From contig JAIRYJ010000004.1 of assembly GCA_031267825.1 (NCBI GenBank), positions 124,001 through 188,000 on the forward strand: DNA of 64,000 bases. The letters are read 5' to 3'. The translations under genes and the position numbers were made by a program. The notes under the pieces were generated by a model. That model saw nothing but the letters and a program-made list of their open reading frames with translations. It ran no database searches and had not been told where the DNA came from. Below, piece after piece: positions 8,001 to 16,265 of this stretch; the stretch's first letter is position 1, and every line of letters starts with the position of its first letter. The stretch comes from Bifidobacteriaceae bacterium (GTDB lineage: Bacteria; Actinomycetota; Actinomycetes; Actinomycetales; WQXJ01).

Positions 8001-9247
8001 GACCGCTCCCGAATACTCAAATGGTGGCCTAAACGGACCGCTTTGGTCGCCAAATAGTGTGCGTTGTGTTCAGTCAACCCAACCTCTAGGCCTTCAACTC
8101 TTTCCAAGGCGACACCTAAAGCTTTAATGCCTTCAACTTTGGCTGGGTTGTTGGTTAGCAAGGTGACTGGTTCCAGGCCCAAGTCCCGGATGATCGCGCC
8201 GGCCGCGCCGTATTCGCGCCGGTCAACCGGCCAACCTAAGTCAAGGTTGGCGTCGATCGTGTCACGTCCCAGGTCCTGCAAACCGTAAGCGTCAATTTTG
8301 GCCCGCAGCCCGATGCCGCGACCCTCATGACCGGTCAGGTATATGACCGCCCCACCGCGCTGATCAGCCGCCCGCATCGCGGCGGCTAATTGTGCCCCAC
8401 AGTCACAACGCTGCGAGCCGAAAGCATCACCAGTCAGACATTCAGAATGAACCCGCACAACCCGGCCAGGCCGCGAACAGGCCACCAATGCGACATGTTC
8501 GGCCCCGGTTCGCAGATCACGGTAGCCATGGATGGTGAACTGGCCGTAAGCCGTCGGCAAGTTAGCTTGCCCGGTGGGTACCACCCGGCCGGACAACCCA
8601 GCCGTTGAATCCGTTGAGGCCCCAAGCGCGACATCTCCTTTAGCCCGGCGCCAGGCGATCAGGTCACCGATCGTCAACACAACTAAGCCTTCTTCGTGAG
8701 CCAACTCAGCGGCCTCAGCTAAGCGCATCATTGATCCGTCCTCACGGACCATCTCAGCGATCGCCGCAACTGGCGGTAAACCCGCCAAACGGCACAAGTC
8801 AACGGCCGCTTCAGTGTGTCCGCCGCGGTGCAGCACGCCACCCGGCACAGCCCGCAAAGGCAGGACATGACCTGGACGGATCAGATCATCCGGACCGGAA
8901 GACAAGTCCGCCAAGACCCGTAAAGTGGCGGCCCGATCCTGAGCCGAGATGCCAGTGGTGACGCCACGGGCGGCATCAACTGTCACGGTATAAGCCGTCC
9001 GGCGAGGATCTTGTGAATCCGGCACCATCAGCGGCAGATTCAACGCATCCGCCCGCTGACCGGTCATTGGAGCGCAAAGATAACCCGACGAATGGCGGAT
9101 AATCCAGGCGATCCATTCCGCTTTCACATTACTGGCGGCGATAACCGCGTCAGCTTCATTCTCACGGTCAGCGTCATCCGCCACCAGAACAGGCCGACCA
9201 GCTTGAATAGCGGCTAAGGCCTGCTCCACTGTGCCGCTACGGATCAA
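7997..9247 (-). CDS. ribBA: Bifunctional DHBP synthase / GTP cyclohydrolase II
   Basis: Both entry reactions of riboflavin synthesis in one 416-residue protein. The N-terminal RibB half has the acidic Mg site DDADRENEADAV (~24-35) and RPGHVLPLRAVPGG. The C-terminal RibA half has the zinc cysteines CLTGDAFGSQRCDCG and the GTP-binding HEGRGIGLRAKIDAYGLQD. Both catalytic halves look intact. The TTG start overlaps the ribE stop. It supplies both substrates of the downstream lumazine synthase. Confidence 0.95.
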   Translation of the reverse strand: MIRSGTVEQALAAIQAGRPVLVADDADRENEADAVIAASNVKAEWIAWIIRHSSGYLCAPMTGQRADALNLPLMVPDSQDPRRTAYTVTVDAARGVTTGISAQDRAATLRVLADLSSGPDDLIRPGHVLPLRAVPGGVLHRGGHTEAAVDLCRLAGLPPVAAIAEMVREDGSMMRLAEAAELAHEEGLVVLTIGDLIAWRRAKGDVALGASTDSTAGLSGRVVPTGQANLPTAYGQFTIHGYRDLRTGAEHVALVACSRPGRVVRVHSECLTGDAFGSQRCDCGAQLAAAMRAADQRGGAVIYLTGHEGRGIGLRAKIDAYGLQDLGRDTIDANLDLGWPVDRREYGAAGAIIRDLGLEPVTLLTNNPAKVEGIKALGVALERVEGLEVGLTEHNAHYLATKAVRLGHHLSIRERS

Positions 9248-9807
9248 CTTCCCACCAGCCGTTCAACATATTTGGCGATCACATCAACCTCAAGATTGGC
9301 GCCCTGCCCAACCCGCAAACCACCCAATGTGGTGTTGTCCAAGGTCACTGGGATCAAACTGACAGTGAAAAAGTCATCCTCAACCGCCACAACAGTCAAA
9401 CTGACGCCATCCAACGCCGCCGAGCCTTTAGCGGCAATGTACTTTGACACACCACTAGGCACCACGAAAGCCAGATCATTGCCGTCGCGGGCGGCCAGAG
9501 TCGCCACCGCGTCAACATGACCCTGAACAATGTGACCCCCGAAGCGCCCGTCAGCGGGCATGGCCCGCTCCAAGTTGACCGGTTGGCCTGGGCCAAAGCC
9601 GCCCAAAGTGGTGCGCCGCAGAGTCTCCGCCATAACGTCAGCGGTGAAAACAGAACCGTCCAATAGGGCGACTGTCAAGCAGACACCGTTGACACAAATC
9701 GAATCACCCAGCTTGGTGCCGTTAGCCGCCAGCCGCGCCTCAACACTTAAGCGGGTTGGTGTAGCTTCAACAATCCGGCCAACTTCCTCAACTAAACCCG
9801 TGAACAT
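9244..9807 (-). CDS. ribE: Riboflavin synthase alpha chain
   Basis: Dismutates two lumazine molecules to riboflavin. The 187-residue protein has the diagnostic MFTGLVEEVG start and two internally similar beta-barrels; the second begins at the GGHIVQGHVDAVA motif (~93). The active-site NGVCLTV is at ~39-45. Length is slightly short but covers both barrels. The ATG overlaps the ribD stop. The trimer acts in the cytosol and is fed by RibH. Confidence 0.95.
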   Translation of the reverse strand: MFTGLVEEVGRIVEATPTRLSVEARLAANGTKLGDSICVNGVCLTVALLDGSVFTADVMAETLRRTTLGGFGPGQPVNLERAMPADGRFGGHIVQGHVDAVATLAARDGNDLAFVVPSGVSKYIAAKGSAALDGVSLTVVAVEDDFFTVSLIPVTLDNTTLGGLRVGQGANLEVDVIAKYVERLVGS

Positions 9808-10802
9808 TACCTGCCCGCCTCAATAAAGATGTCATTGCCAACCCGTTTTACGATACGGGTGCGCCAGCGCAGCGCCTGATCAACCGATTGCGCACCGATA
9901 GCTCCAACTGAGGCTAGACCATCTCCCAGCAAAGCGGGCGCCAAATAGAGGTTCACCTCGTCGATCAACCCGGAACGGGCGAAAGCCGCCGCCAAAGTTG
10001 GACCACCCTCAAGCAGCACATGGCGTACTTCCATACCCGCCAACACCCTGAGAACCTCACTCGGACAGTGCGACTGAATCTTGAGACACTCCGAATCGCC
10101 AATGTCCCGCTCCCCCACCACAACCCGTAAAGGCTGGTGCGGGTAGAGCGTGCCATCCTCATGCCGGGCGGTTAGACGTGGCCGGTCAGCCAGGAAGGTT
10201 CCAGTCCCAACTACGATCGCGTCAACATCAGACCGCCGCCGGTGCGCGTGACGCCGGGCTTCAGGCCCAGTAATCCATTGCGATGATCCGTCAGGCGCGG
10301 CCGCCCTTCCATCAAGCGTCGAAGCCATTTTCAAGGTGACATAAGGCCGCCCAGAGGTAATCGCATGAACCCAGGCCCGATTAAGCCCAATGGCGCGCCG
10401 CACATCAACGTCACCTTCCACATCAACACCGTGTTTCAGCAGGTAGTGGCTGCCTCCGGAGGCGACCGGGTTAGGGTCAGTCAAGGCGTGCACCACCCGG
10501 CCGACCCGCGCCTCAGCCAAAGCCCGGCTGCAAGCCCTGGTCCGGCCGACATGATTACAAGGCTCCAAAGTGGTGTACACCGTAGCGCCTGCCGGGCAGA
10601 AGCCCCGCCGGGTGGCATCCTCAAGGGCAGCCACCTCAGCGTGAGCCGTCCCAGCCCCCAAATGGTAACCCTCACCAATGATTGAGCCATCCGGTCCAGT
10701 AATGACACAACCAACCCTCGGGTTAGGGCCAAACCGGGGGCTACGCCGGGCCAGTTTGAAAGCCCGGTCCAGAGCCTTAGCTGAGGCTTCAGCCGCGGTC
10801 AA
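9807..10802 (-). CDS. ribD: Riboflavin pyrimidine deaminase / reductase
   Basis: The 331-residue bifunctional enzyme deaminates, then reduces, the pyrimidine product of GTP cyclohydrolase II. The N-terminal cytidine-deaminase-like domain shows the zinc ligands HAEVAAL (~54) and PCNHVGRTRAC (~82-92). The C-terminal DHFR-like reductase starts near RPYVTLKMASTLDGR (~147). The GTG start overlaps the rpe stop by 4 nt. No FMN riboswitch is visible upstream of the operon. Confidence 0.95.
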   Translation of the reverse strand: MTAAEASAKALDRAFKLARRSPRFGPNPRVGCVITGPDGSIIGEGYHLGAGTAHAEVAALEDATRRGFCPAGATVYTTLEPCNHVGRTRACSRALAEARVGRVVHALTDPNPVASGGSHYLLKHGVDVEGDVDVRRAIGLNRAWVHAITSGRPYVTLKMASTLDGRAAAPDGSSQWITGPEARRHAHRRRSDVDAIVVGTGTFLADRPRLTARHEDGTLYPHQPLRVVVGERDIGDSECLKIQSHCPSEVLRVLAGMEVRHVLLEGGPTLAAAFARSGLIDEVNLYLAPALLGDGLASVGAIGAQSVDQALRWRTRIVKRVGNDIFIEAGR

Positions 10803-11443
10803 CGGCTCAACTCCCGCAAAGCGGCGATCTCAGCCGCCGGATCGGCACTGCCGAACAGAGCCGAACCAGCCACCAGATTGGTCGCACCAGCCTGGGCGAC
10901 CCACCTGACCGTCGCCCGGCTGATTCCTCCATCAACCTGGATCGCCACCGGGCGGCCCCCAACCAGGCGTTTAACCGCGCCAATTTTGCCGCACGAACGT
11001 TCAATGAAACTCTGCCCGCCAAAACCTGGTTCAACACTCATCACCAGGACCATATCTAGTTCCTCCACCAGGTCTTCCAAAGCGCTGACCGGGGTGGCCG
11101 GGTTCAACCCGACAGCCGCTCTAGCGCCCAGACGCCTCAATTCGCGGGCCAACCGGACAGGTGCTTTGGCCGCTTCAAGATGGAAAGTAACCGACCGCGC
11201 ACCAGCCTCAGCGTAGGCCGGCGCCCAGCGATCTGGCTGGTCAATCATCAAATGAACATCCACTGGGCAAGGGCTGACCTGAACGATCCGTTCAACCACC
11301 GGCAGACCAATAGTCAGATTAGGCACAAAATGGGCGTCCATCACATCAACATGGATCCAATCGGCCTGAGCCACACGGCCCAGTTCCTGTTCCAAGTTGA
11401 CAAAGTCGGCTGACAGGATCGAAGCCGCGATCTCGATTGGCAC
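10799..11443 (-). CDS. rpe: Ribulose-phosphate 3-epimerase
   Basis: Interconverts ribulose-5-phosphate and xylulose-5-phosphate. Ribulose-5-phosphate is also the substrate of RibB, which explains its place as first gene of the riboflavin operon. The 214-residue TIM barrel has IAASILSADF, the metal-binding HVDVMDAHFVPNLTIG and HLMIDQPDRW, VMSVEPGFGGQ and IQVDGGI. A GTG start at 11443 is preferred over a TTG 15 nt upstream because a TACCCT box ends exactly 7 nt before it. Confidence 0.95.
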   Translation of the reverse strand: MPIEIAASILSADFVNLEQELGRVAQADWIHVDVMDAHFVPNLTIGLPVVERIVQVSPCPVDVHLMIDQPDRWAPAYAEAGARSVTFHLEAAKAPVRLARELRRLGARAAVGLNPATPVSALEDLVEELDMVLVMSVEPGFGGQSFIERSCGKIGAVKRLVGGRPVAIQVDGGISRATVRWVAQAGATNLVAGSALFGSADPAAEIAALRELSR

Positions 11444-11449
11444 CGCACC

Positions 11450-11455
11450 AGGGTA
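11450..11455 (-). promoter_or_regulatory. -10 box of rpe-rib-his operon, leaderless
   Basis: TACCCT on the minus strand, last T 7 nt before the rpe GTG. Confidence 0.45.
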
Positions 11456-11541
11456 CAACCACGCACTCGCGCGGTGGGCTCTGTCCGCTGCGGGCGATCA
11501 ACCGGCCCGTCCTCAAGACCGCGCCGCGCCGCGCGCCCAGC

Positions 11542-12504
11542 CTATTCAGCGGCCTCAAGGCCGCGCCGGACACGCCGCAATTTGCGGTCCGAAACTGGCT
11601 GCGAACCAAACGCTTCGGGCGACCAATCCAACCCGTCGGCATCGTACCCTCCAGGCGCTGGACGGCGCCGACGAGGCGGCGCCTGCACCCCCGGAGCCAA
11701 CCTCCGGCCGCGCACCAAAAACCCTGTATGCCCAACCATCCGGTGCTCCGGCCGGACCGCCAAACCCTCGACGTGCCAACCACGCACAATCGACTCCCAA
11801 GCTTCTGGTTCAGTAAAACCGCCGTCCGCCCGGATAGTCTCAACCAGGCGCGACATTTGTGTAGTAGTGGCGACATATGCCATCAGAACACCACCAGGCG
11901 TCAAAGCCGCGGCCGCCGCCGTGACGTTATCCCACGGCGCCAGCATGTCCAGCACCATCCGGTCAAAACTGCCATCCGGGTGTGATTGGACAACATCCGC
12001 CAACTCGCCAACAGTCGGTTCCCAAGCCGGGTGCGGCCCGCCAAACCAGCTCACAACATTGGCTTGGGCGATCACCGCGAAATCTTCCCGCCGTTCAACA
12101 CTGACCAGTTTCCCTTGATCACCGACGGCTCGTAGAAGTGAGATCGACAAAGCACCAGAACCGGTGCCAGCTTCGATCACCCGTGCCCCGGGGTAAATAT
12201 CAGCCATTTGCACAATCTGGCCAGCGTCCTTCGGGTAAACCACGGTCGCGCCGCGCGGCATCGACAAAACGAAGTCCGCCAGCAACGGACGCAACACAAC
12301 ATAGCCGGTGCCGCCGCTGGTGGTCACAACGGTGCCCTCTGGTTGGCCAATTAGCTGATCGTGGCGGAACGAGCCGCGATGCGAATGAAACACACCATCT
12401 GGTTTGAGAATTACCGTGCTGTGGCGCCCTTTGGCGTCGGTTAGTTGCACCCGGTCACCGGCACGCAGTAAGCCGTGCCGATTAGAAGAAAAGGTTTGAT
12501 CCAC
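11542..12504 (-). CDS. trmI: tRNA (adenine-58-N1)-methyltransferase
   Basis: Methylates A58 in the T-loop of tRNAs with S-adenosylmethionine. The 320-residue protein has the N-terminal beta domain (GLLRAGDRVQLTDAKG, then VFHSHRGSFRHDQLIG) and a Rossmann methyltransferase core. In the core, VIEAGTGSGALSISLLRAV is the SAM-binding loop and MVLDMLAPW carries the catalytic Asp. The Arg/Pro-rich C-terminal tail (~45 residues) is longer than usual. The GTG start at 12504 is chosen because residues upstream are low-complexity; a TAGGCT box lies 9 nt before it. Homologue of mycobacterial Rv2118c, which also neighbours a RecB-like nuclease. Confidence 0.92.
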   Translation of the reverse strand: MDQTFSSNRHGLLRAGDRVQLTDAKGRHSTVILKPDGVFHSHRGSFRHDQLIGQPEGTVVTTSGGTGYVVLRPLLADFVLSMPRGATVVYPKDAGQIVQMADIYPGARVIEAGTGSGALSISLLRAVGDQGKLVSVERREDFAVIAQANVVSWFGGPHPAWEPTVGELADVVQSHPDGSFDRMVLDMLAPWDNVTAAAAALTPGGVLMAYVATTTQMSRLVETIRADGGFTEPEAWESIVRGWHVEGLAVRPEHRMVGHTGFLVRGRRLAPGVQAPPRRRRPAPGGYDADGLDWSPEAFGSQPVSDRKLRRVRRGLEAAE

Positions 12505-12812
12505 ACCGCCACAGCCTAGTGACCCGGCTCGGGTTGGGCTGGTGTTGGGTTTGGGCGTCGTTTGGGCGTCGCGGCGGTGTTGGGTTTGCTGTCTCGTGGT
12601 TGTTGGGTCGGTGTCCCATGCCCGATGCCGACCGCTTGGGTGGCGCGGACCACGCTTGGCCTCGCGGTCAACAGATCCCCCCACCTGCACATCAAGGCCA
12701 CCTCCAATCGTGTCCTGCGACGCCCGAACCTACCCGGTTCCGCGCTCGCCGCCGGCCCCATCCGGTCGGCCCGCACCACCCGGATCCCAACCGGTCGGCC
12801 CGCACCACCCGC
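12505..12812. other. Low-complexity intergenic stretch
   Basis: Between divergent trmI and the hairpin array. Rich in GTTGGG/TTTGGGCGTCG iterations (12530-12610). Contains a near copy of the recurrent motif (TGCCCGATGCCGACC at 12619-12633) and a short direct repeat CGGTCGGCCCGCACCACCCG just before the array. No convincing gene. Confidence 0.6.
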
Positions 12813-12818
12813 CTCCAA

Positions 12819-12935
12819 CACAGGAATTGACCCCAGTGGGGTCAAAACCAGCCACTGGGGTCAGTTTCCGTGGACCACTCCAACCTCGCTAGCCAGACCC
12901 AAAACACCGCCAACACTGTGACCTGCGGGTTTACC
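12819..12935 (+). repeat. Hairpin element, tandem copy 2
   Basis: First of three tandem copies with a 159-bp period. A hairpin of about 55 bp is followed by a tail of about 60 bp ending TGACCTGCGGGTTTACC. Confidence 0.9.
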
Positions 12936-12977
12936 GACCGACCAGTCAAGACCGGTAACCAGAACAGCCGTCTCCAA

Positions 12978-13094
12978 CACAGCAATTGACCCCAGTGGGG
13001 TCAAAACCAGCCACTGGGGTCAGTTTCCGTGGACCACTCCAACCTCGCTAGCCAGACCCAAAACACCGCCAACACTGTGACCTGCGGGTTTACC
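12978..13094 (+). repeat. Hairpin element, tandem copy 3
   Basis: Starts exactly 159 bp after the previous copy and is nearly identical to it, including the spacer to the next copy. Confidence 0.9.
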
Positions 13095-13136
13095 GGCCGA
13101 CCAGTCAAGACCGGTAACCAGAACAGCCGCCTCCAA

Positions 13137-13253
13137 CACAGCAATTGACCCCAGTGGGGTCAAAACCAGCCACTGGGGTCAGTTTCCGTGGACCACTCCA
13201 ACCCAGCCAGAAACATCACCGCGGACGCCAGCCCACTGACCCGCGGGTTGACT
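13137..13253 (+). repeat. Hairpin element, tandem copy 4
   Basis: Hairpin half nearly identical to the previous copies. The tail is diverged (GACCCGCGGGTTGAC instead of GACCTGCGGGTTTAC). Confidence 0.85.
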
Positions 13254-13337
13254 ACAGGACCGGTTGCGAGGGGCGGGACAGCATGCCCGGCGACGACATG
13301 AATACCCCTTGGTGCTGGTGCGCCGAGAGCGGCAAGC

Positions 13338-13343
13338 TACGGT
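13338..13343 (+). promoter_or_regulatory. -10 box, leaderless
   Basis: TACGGT, last T 7 nt before the ATG at 13350. Confidence 0.4.
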
Positions 13344-13349
13344 TGGGGC

Positions 13350-14189
13350 ATGCCAATCACAAGCCTGTCACCATCGCGGGCAGCGGATTTCAAACGCTGC
13401 CCACTGCTCTACCGTTACCGCGTAATTGACCGGCTTCCAGAACCGCCTTCGGCGGCCGCGATGCGCGGCCGCCTGGTGCATGCCGTGCTCCAGGAGTTGT
13501 TTGGGCTGCCTCACCGCGAGCGCCGCCAACAGACCGCGCAAAGCCTGGTACCAGACGCCTACCAGGCTTTGCGCCAGCAAGATGGTCGGCTTGACGAGCT
13601 ATTCCTAGATGGTTCACTAACTGAGGACAGCTTCATCGCTGAAGCCCGGGCTTTGATTGAGGCCTATTTCACATTGGAGGATCCGTCACGCCTGACGGCC
13701 GCTGGGCTTGAGCTGTTAGTTGAGGCTCAACTGCCTGGCGGGCCGTTGCTGCGCGGCTATATTGACCGTCTCGAAATCGCCCCGGCCAGTGGCCAACTCC
13801 GGATCGCCGATTACAAAACCGGCCGCATACCCCGGCCGGCTTATCAGAGCGAAGCACTGTTCCAGTTGCACTTCTACGCCTTGGCTGTGTCACTGACCCG
13901 TGGGCGAATCCCGCACCAGGTATTACTGCTCTACTTGGGCAGTCCCGCCAAACTAGCGGCCGCACCAACACCAGCCGACTTGGAACGCACCCAACTGAAA
14001 ATCGAGTTCATTTGGCGTGACATCCAGCAGATGGTTGAGGCTCAAGACTTCCCGGCCCGCCAGGGTCCGCTCTGCCCTTGGTGCTCCTTTCAGGCGTTCT
14101 GCCCACGGTTCGGTGGAACGCTAGAGCCATTCCCGCTCGACGCCGCCTCTGAGCCGCCTCAAGACCCGCCAGCTCCTCAGGACCCTTAG
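13350..14189 (+). CDS. RecB-like PD-(D/E)XK nuclease with Fe-S cysteines
   Basis: A 279-residue stand-alone nuclease domain related to the C-terminus of RecB/AddB and to mycobacterial Rv2119. Core motifs in order: GRLVHAVLQEL (His, ~41-51), GYIDRLEIA (Asp, ~135), and IADYKTG (Asp and Lys, ~150). One cysteine lies near the start (RCPLLYRYRV, C17) and three near the end (CPWCSFQAFC). This pattern matches the 4Fe-4S cluster that staples AddB- and Cas4-type nucleases. The last 15 residues are a PQDP-type proline-rich tail whose DNA runs into a short repeat. Divergent from trmI; role in DNA repair is inferred only. Confidence 0.8.
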   Translation: MPITSLSPSRAADFKRCPLLYRYRVIDRLPEPPSAAAMRGRLVHAVLQELFGLPHRERRQQTAQSLVPDAYQALRQQDGRLDELFLDGSLTEDSFIAEARALIEAYFTLEDPSRLTAAGLELLVEAQLPGGPLLRGYIDRLEIAPASGQLRIADYKTGRIPRPAYQSEALFQLHFYALAVSLTRGRIPHQVLLLYLGSPAKLAAAPTPADLERTQLKIEFIWRDIQQMVEAQDFPARQGPLCPWCSFQAFCPRFGGTLEPFPLDAASEPPQDPPAPQDP

Positions 14190-14278
14190 GTTCCGCAGGA
14201 TCCTCAGGATCCGCGGAACACTCAGGTGCCGCAGGATCCGCAGAACACGCAGGCGCCTCAGGATCCAGCAACCGCCAG
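14156..14278. repeat. Short degenerate repeats rich in CAGGATCC
   Basis: Iterations of CCGCAGGATCC / CTCAGGATCC at roughly 27-bp spacing span the end of the nuclease gene and the gap to the convergent HAD gene. Slippage here probably created the PQDP tail. Confidence 0.6.
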
Positions 14279-14995
14279 CTAAGACAGCCGGTCGGCCGCG
14301 AGCTGGGAATGAACCTGACGCAACCAGTCCACCGTGATGGCTTTCGCGCTACTGACTTTGACCAGACCCGGGACCAGCGGCACATCAACCGCGCCAGGCA
14401 CCACAACGACTGGCAGCCCGGCCGCCAAGGCTGAGGCCACCCCAGTTGGACTGTCCTCAACCGCGATGCAGCAGTCGACTGGCAAACCCAGGCGGGCGGC
14501 GCCAATCAGATACGGCTCAGGATCAGGTTTACCTTTGGTGACCTCATCACCTGACACCACCGCATCAAAAGTTCCCGGCAGGAGACCTGCCACAGCATGG
14601 GTAAAACGCCGCCAAGACATCGACACCAGGGCACAGCGCAAACCAGCCGCCCGGCAGTCGGCCAAGGCTTCAATGATCCCCTCACGCCACGGGTTGGTGT
14701 CCATCACCTGCTCAATCACCAAGTCGGTCAAAGCGTTGATGAGCGCTTCAATCTCCAGGTTCACTCCAGCGGCGCGCAGCGCCGCGGCCGTTCGGTTCAG
14801 ATCCGATCCCACTAAGTTCATGGCGTCAGCTTGTGTCCAGTGCCCGCCGTGACGTTGAACCAAGGTGAACTCGGCGGCGCACCAGGCCGGTTCCGAATCG
14901 ATCACCGTGCCGTCCTGATCCCACAGCACACCTCGCAAGCTGGGTGGTGCCAGCGGTCCGTGGCTGCTTCTTGGACTGGTCAGCGGAACGCTCAC
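14279..14995 (-). CDS. HAD-superfamily phosphatase
   Basis: A 238-residue HAD hydrolase of the beta-phosphoglucomutase/phosphatase branch. Motif I is LWDQDGTVIDSEP (nucleophile and acid Asp, ~25-37), motif II is ALVSMSWRR, motif III is the Lys in GDEVTKGKPDPEPY, and motif IV is CIAVEDSPTGVASA. An alpha-helical cap lies between I and II. Such enzymes dephosphorylate sugar phosphates or nucleotides; the substrate is not deducible. The GTG start is taken as is. It is convergent with the nuclease gene and divergent from PAC2, in a neighbourhood that also holds hisG/hisE and mshC in other actinobacteria. Confidence 0.85.
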   Translation of the reverse strand: MSVPLTSPRSSHGPLAPPSLRGVLWDQDGTVIDSEPAWCAAEFTLVQRHGGHWTQADAMNLVGSDLNRTAAALRAAGVNLEIEALINALTDLVIEQVMDTNPWREGIIEALADCRAAGLRCALVSMSWRRFTHAVAGLLPGTFDAVVSGDEVTKGKPDPEPYLIGAARLGLPVDCCIAVEDSPTGVASALAAGLPVVVVPGAVDVPLVPGLVKVSSAKAITVDWLRQVHSQLAADRLS

Positions 14996-15218
14996 TGGGT
15001 GCGCCTAACGTGTAGGAGGTGGCATCCGGCTGATCGATCGTAACGACATCAGCGGTCTGCCCCGGTTTGGGCGGGACGCCCTCCGGCGGCCTCAAGCCAA
15101 GCGTTAGAGCCGCCCACTGGTCAAGTCGGCGCGCCCGTATAGACAACCGCTACCACGTTCAAAGACGGACGGCACCGGGGGCGGGTCTATTCGGGCCAGT
15201 TCGGGCCAGTTGCTGAAC

Positions 15219-15360
15219 ACGTAATTCCTCCGGGGAATTAGGTGACGGGTGGGCGGAGCCGGGCCAGCCAAGCCAGCTACGGCAGCGACACGTAATTCCT
15301 CCGGGGAATTAGGTGACGGGTGGGCGGTGCCGAGCCAGCCAAGCCAGCTACGGCAGCGAC
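15219..15360. repeat. 71-bp tandem duplication with palindrome
   Basis: Two copies (15219-15289, 15290-15360), differing at only two or three positions. Each contains TAATTCCTCCGGGGAATTA (15222-15240 and 15293-15311), a palindrome with one mismatched pair. They lie directly upstream of the PAC2 promoter. Confidence 0.85.
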
Positions 15361-15393
15361 ATGGATATCGAATCGTCCGGCTGGGCTACTGGG

Positions 15394-15399
15394 TAAGGT
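15394..15399 (+). promoter_or_regulatory. -10 box, leaderless PAC2 promoter
   Basis: TAAGGT, last T 7 nt before the ATG at 15406. Confidence 0.45.
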
Positions 15400-15405
15400 G
15401 GACTA

Positions 15406-16218
15406 ATGCCAACTGCGATTGCTGCCTTCGCCGGGTGGAATGACGCCGGATCGGCCGCCACTGACGCGATTGAGTTCCTGACGGACGCGCTTGATGGCGA
15501 TCCAGCCGGTTCGATTTCCGGCGAATCGTACTGTGACTTGCAGGTCAACCGCCCAATAATCCGCACTAGCGATGATGGGGAACGCGAACTGCTGTGGCCT
15601 GACACGGACTTCTACAGCGCCACGCCTGAAGGAGGCCCTGAGCTAGTTCTGATCAGCGGAGTCGAGCCATCATTTCACTGGCGGAGCTACGCCAAAGATT
15701 TCTTCACCCACCTCCAGCGTCTGAACGTCACCACCTTGTGGTTGATGGGCGCACTGTTAGCTGATGTTCCACACACCCGGCCATTCAAGGTCCAAGCCAC
15801 AACCTCATCTTCCGCTTTGGGTGAGGCCTACGGCCTGGAAGAAAGCACCTATGAGGGACCCGCCGGAATTGTCTCCGTGCTGGCCCATGAGGCCTGGCAG
15901 AACCACGGCATCGCCTCTGGCTCACTCTGGGTTCCAGTGCCGCACTACGTGGCTGGGACGCCCTCACCTAAAGCTGAACTGGCGTTGATCACCAAAGCCA
16001 GCGAGTTACTCGGCTTGACTGGGATTAGCACAAGCGACCTAGCGGATGAGGCCCGGGCTTGGACTGAAGGAGTCGATTCCCTGGCCCAATCCAATGCCGA
16101 AATCGCCGGTTATGTCGCCACCTTGGAGAACGCCAGCGACACGCTCGATTCTCCGGCAAGTTCAGGTGAAGCTATCGCCAAAGAGTTTGAGCGTTACCTA
16201 CGCCGCTACGGCTCGTAG
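15406..16218 (+). CDS. PAC2 (proteasome assembly chaperone) family protein
   Basis: A 270-residue PAC2-family protein, homologue of mycobacterial Rv2125, which also lies between the hisG/hisE/RecB-like block and mshC. Visible features are AIAAFAGWNDAGSAATDAI at the N-terminus, ELVLISGVEPSFHW, TTLWLMGALLADVPHTRP and VPVPHYVAGTPSPKA. In eukaryotes PAC2 helps assemble the 20S proteasome; in actinobacteria the role is not established and no proteasome gene is in this window. It is expressed from a putative leaderless promoter just downstream of two palindromic repeats, so it may be the regulated target of those sites. Confidence 0.85.
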   Translation: MPTAIAAFAGWNDAGSAATDAIEFLTDALDGDPAGSISGESYCDLQVNRPIIRTSDDGERELLWPDTDFYSATPEGGPELVLISGVEPSFHWRSYAKDFFTHLQRLNVTTLWLMGALLADVPHTRPFKVQATTSSSALGEAYGLEESTYEGPAGIVSVLAHEAWQNHGIASGSLWVPVPHYVAGTPSPKAELALITKASELLGLTGISTSDLADEARAWTEGVDSLAQSNAEIAGYVATLENASDTLDSPASSGEAIAKEFERYLRRYGS

Positions 16219-16265
16219 CACCAGCCGCGCGGCAGGAAGCTAAACGCCAGAGCCAAGAACCAGGC

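Noticed and set aside
11459-11541. FMN riboswitch ahead of the riboflavin operon
   Set aside because: The gap is only about 85 bp and lacks the conserved RFN segments. The rpe promoter looks leaderless.
12819-13253. Tandem repeats with spacers, possible CRISPR array
   Set aside because: The unit is a 159-bp near-identical tandem including its spacer, far longer than CRISPR repeats. There are no variable 30-40 bp spacers and no cas genes nearby.
14008-14505. 165-residue minus-strand frame rich in SADP/ECSADPEDP
   Set aside because: It spans the antisense of the nuclease gene end, the short repeats and another frame of the HAD gene; the apparent peptide repeat is a by-product of the DNA repeat.
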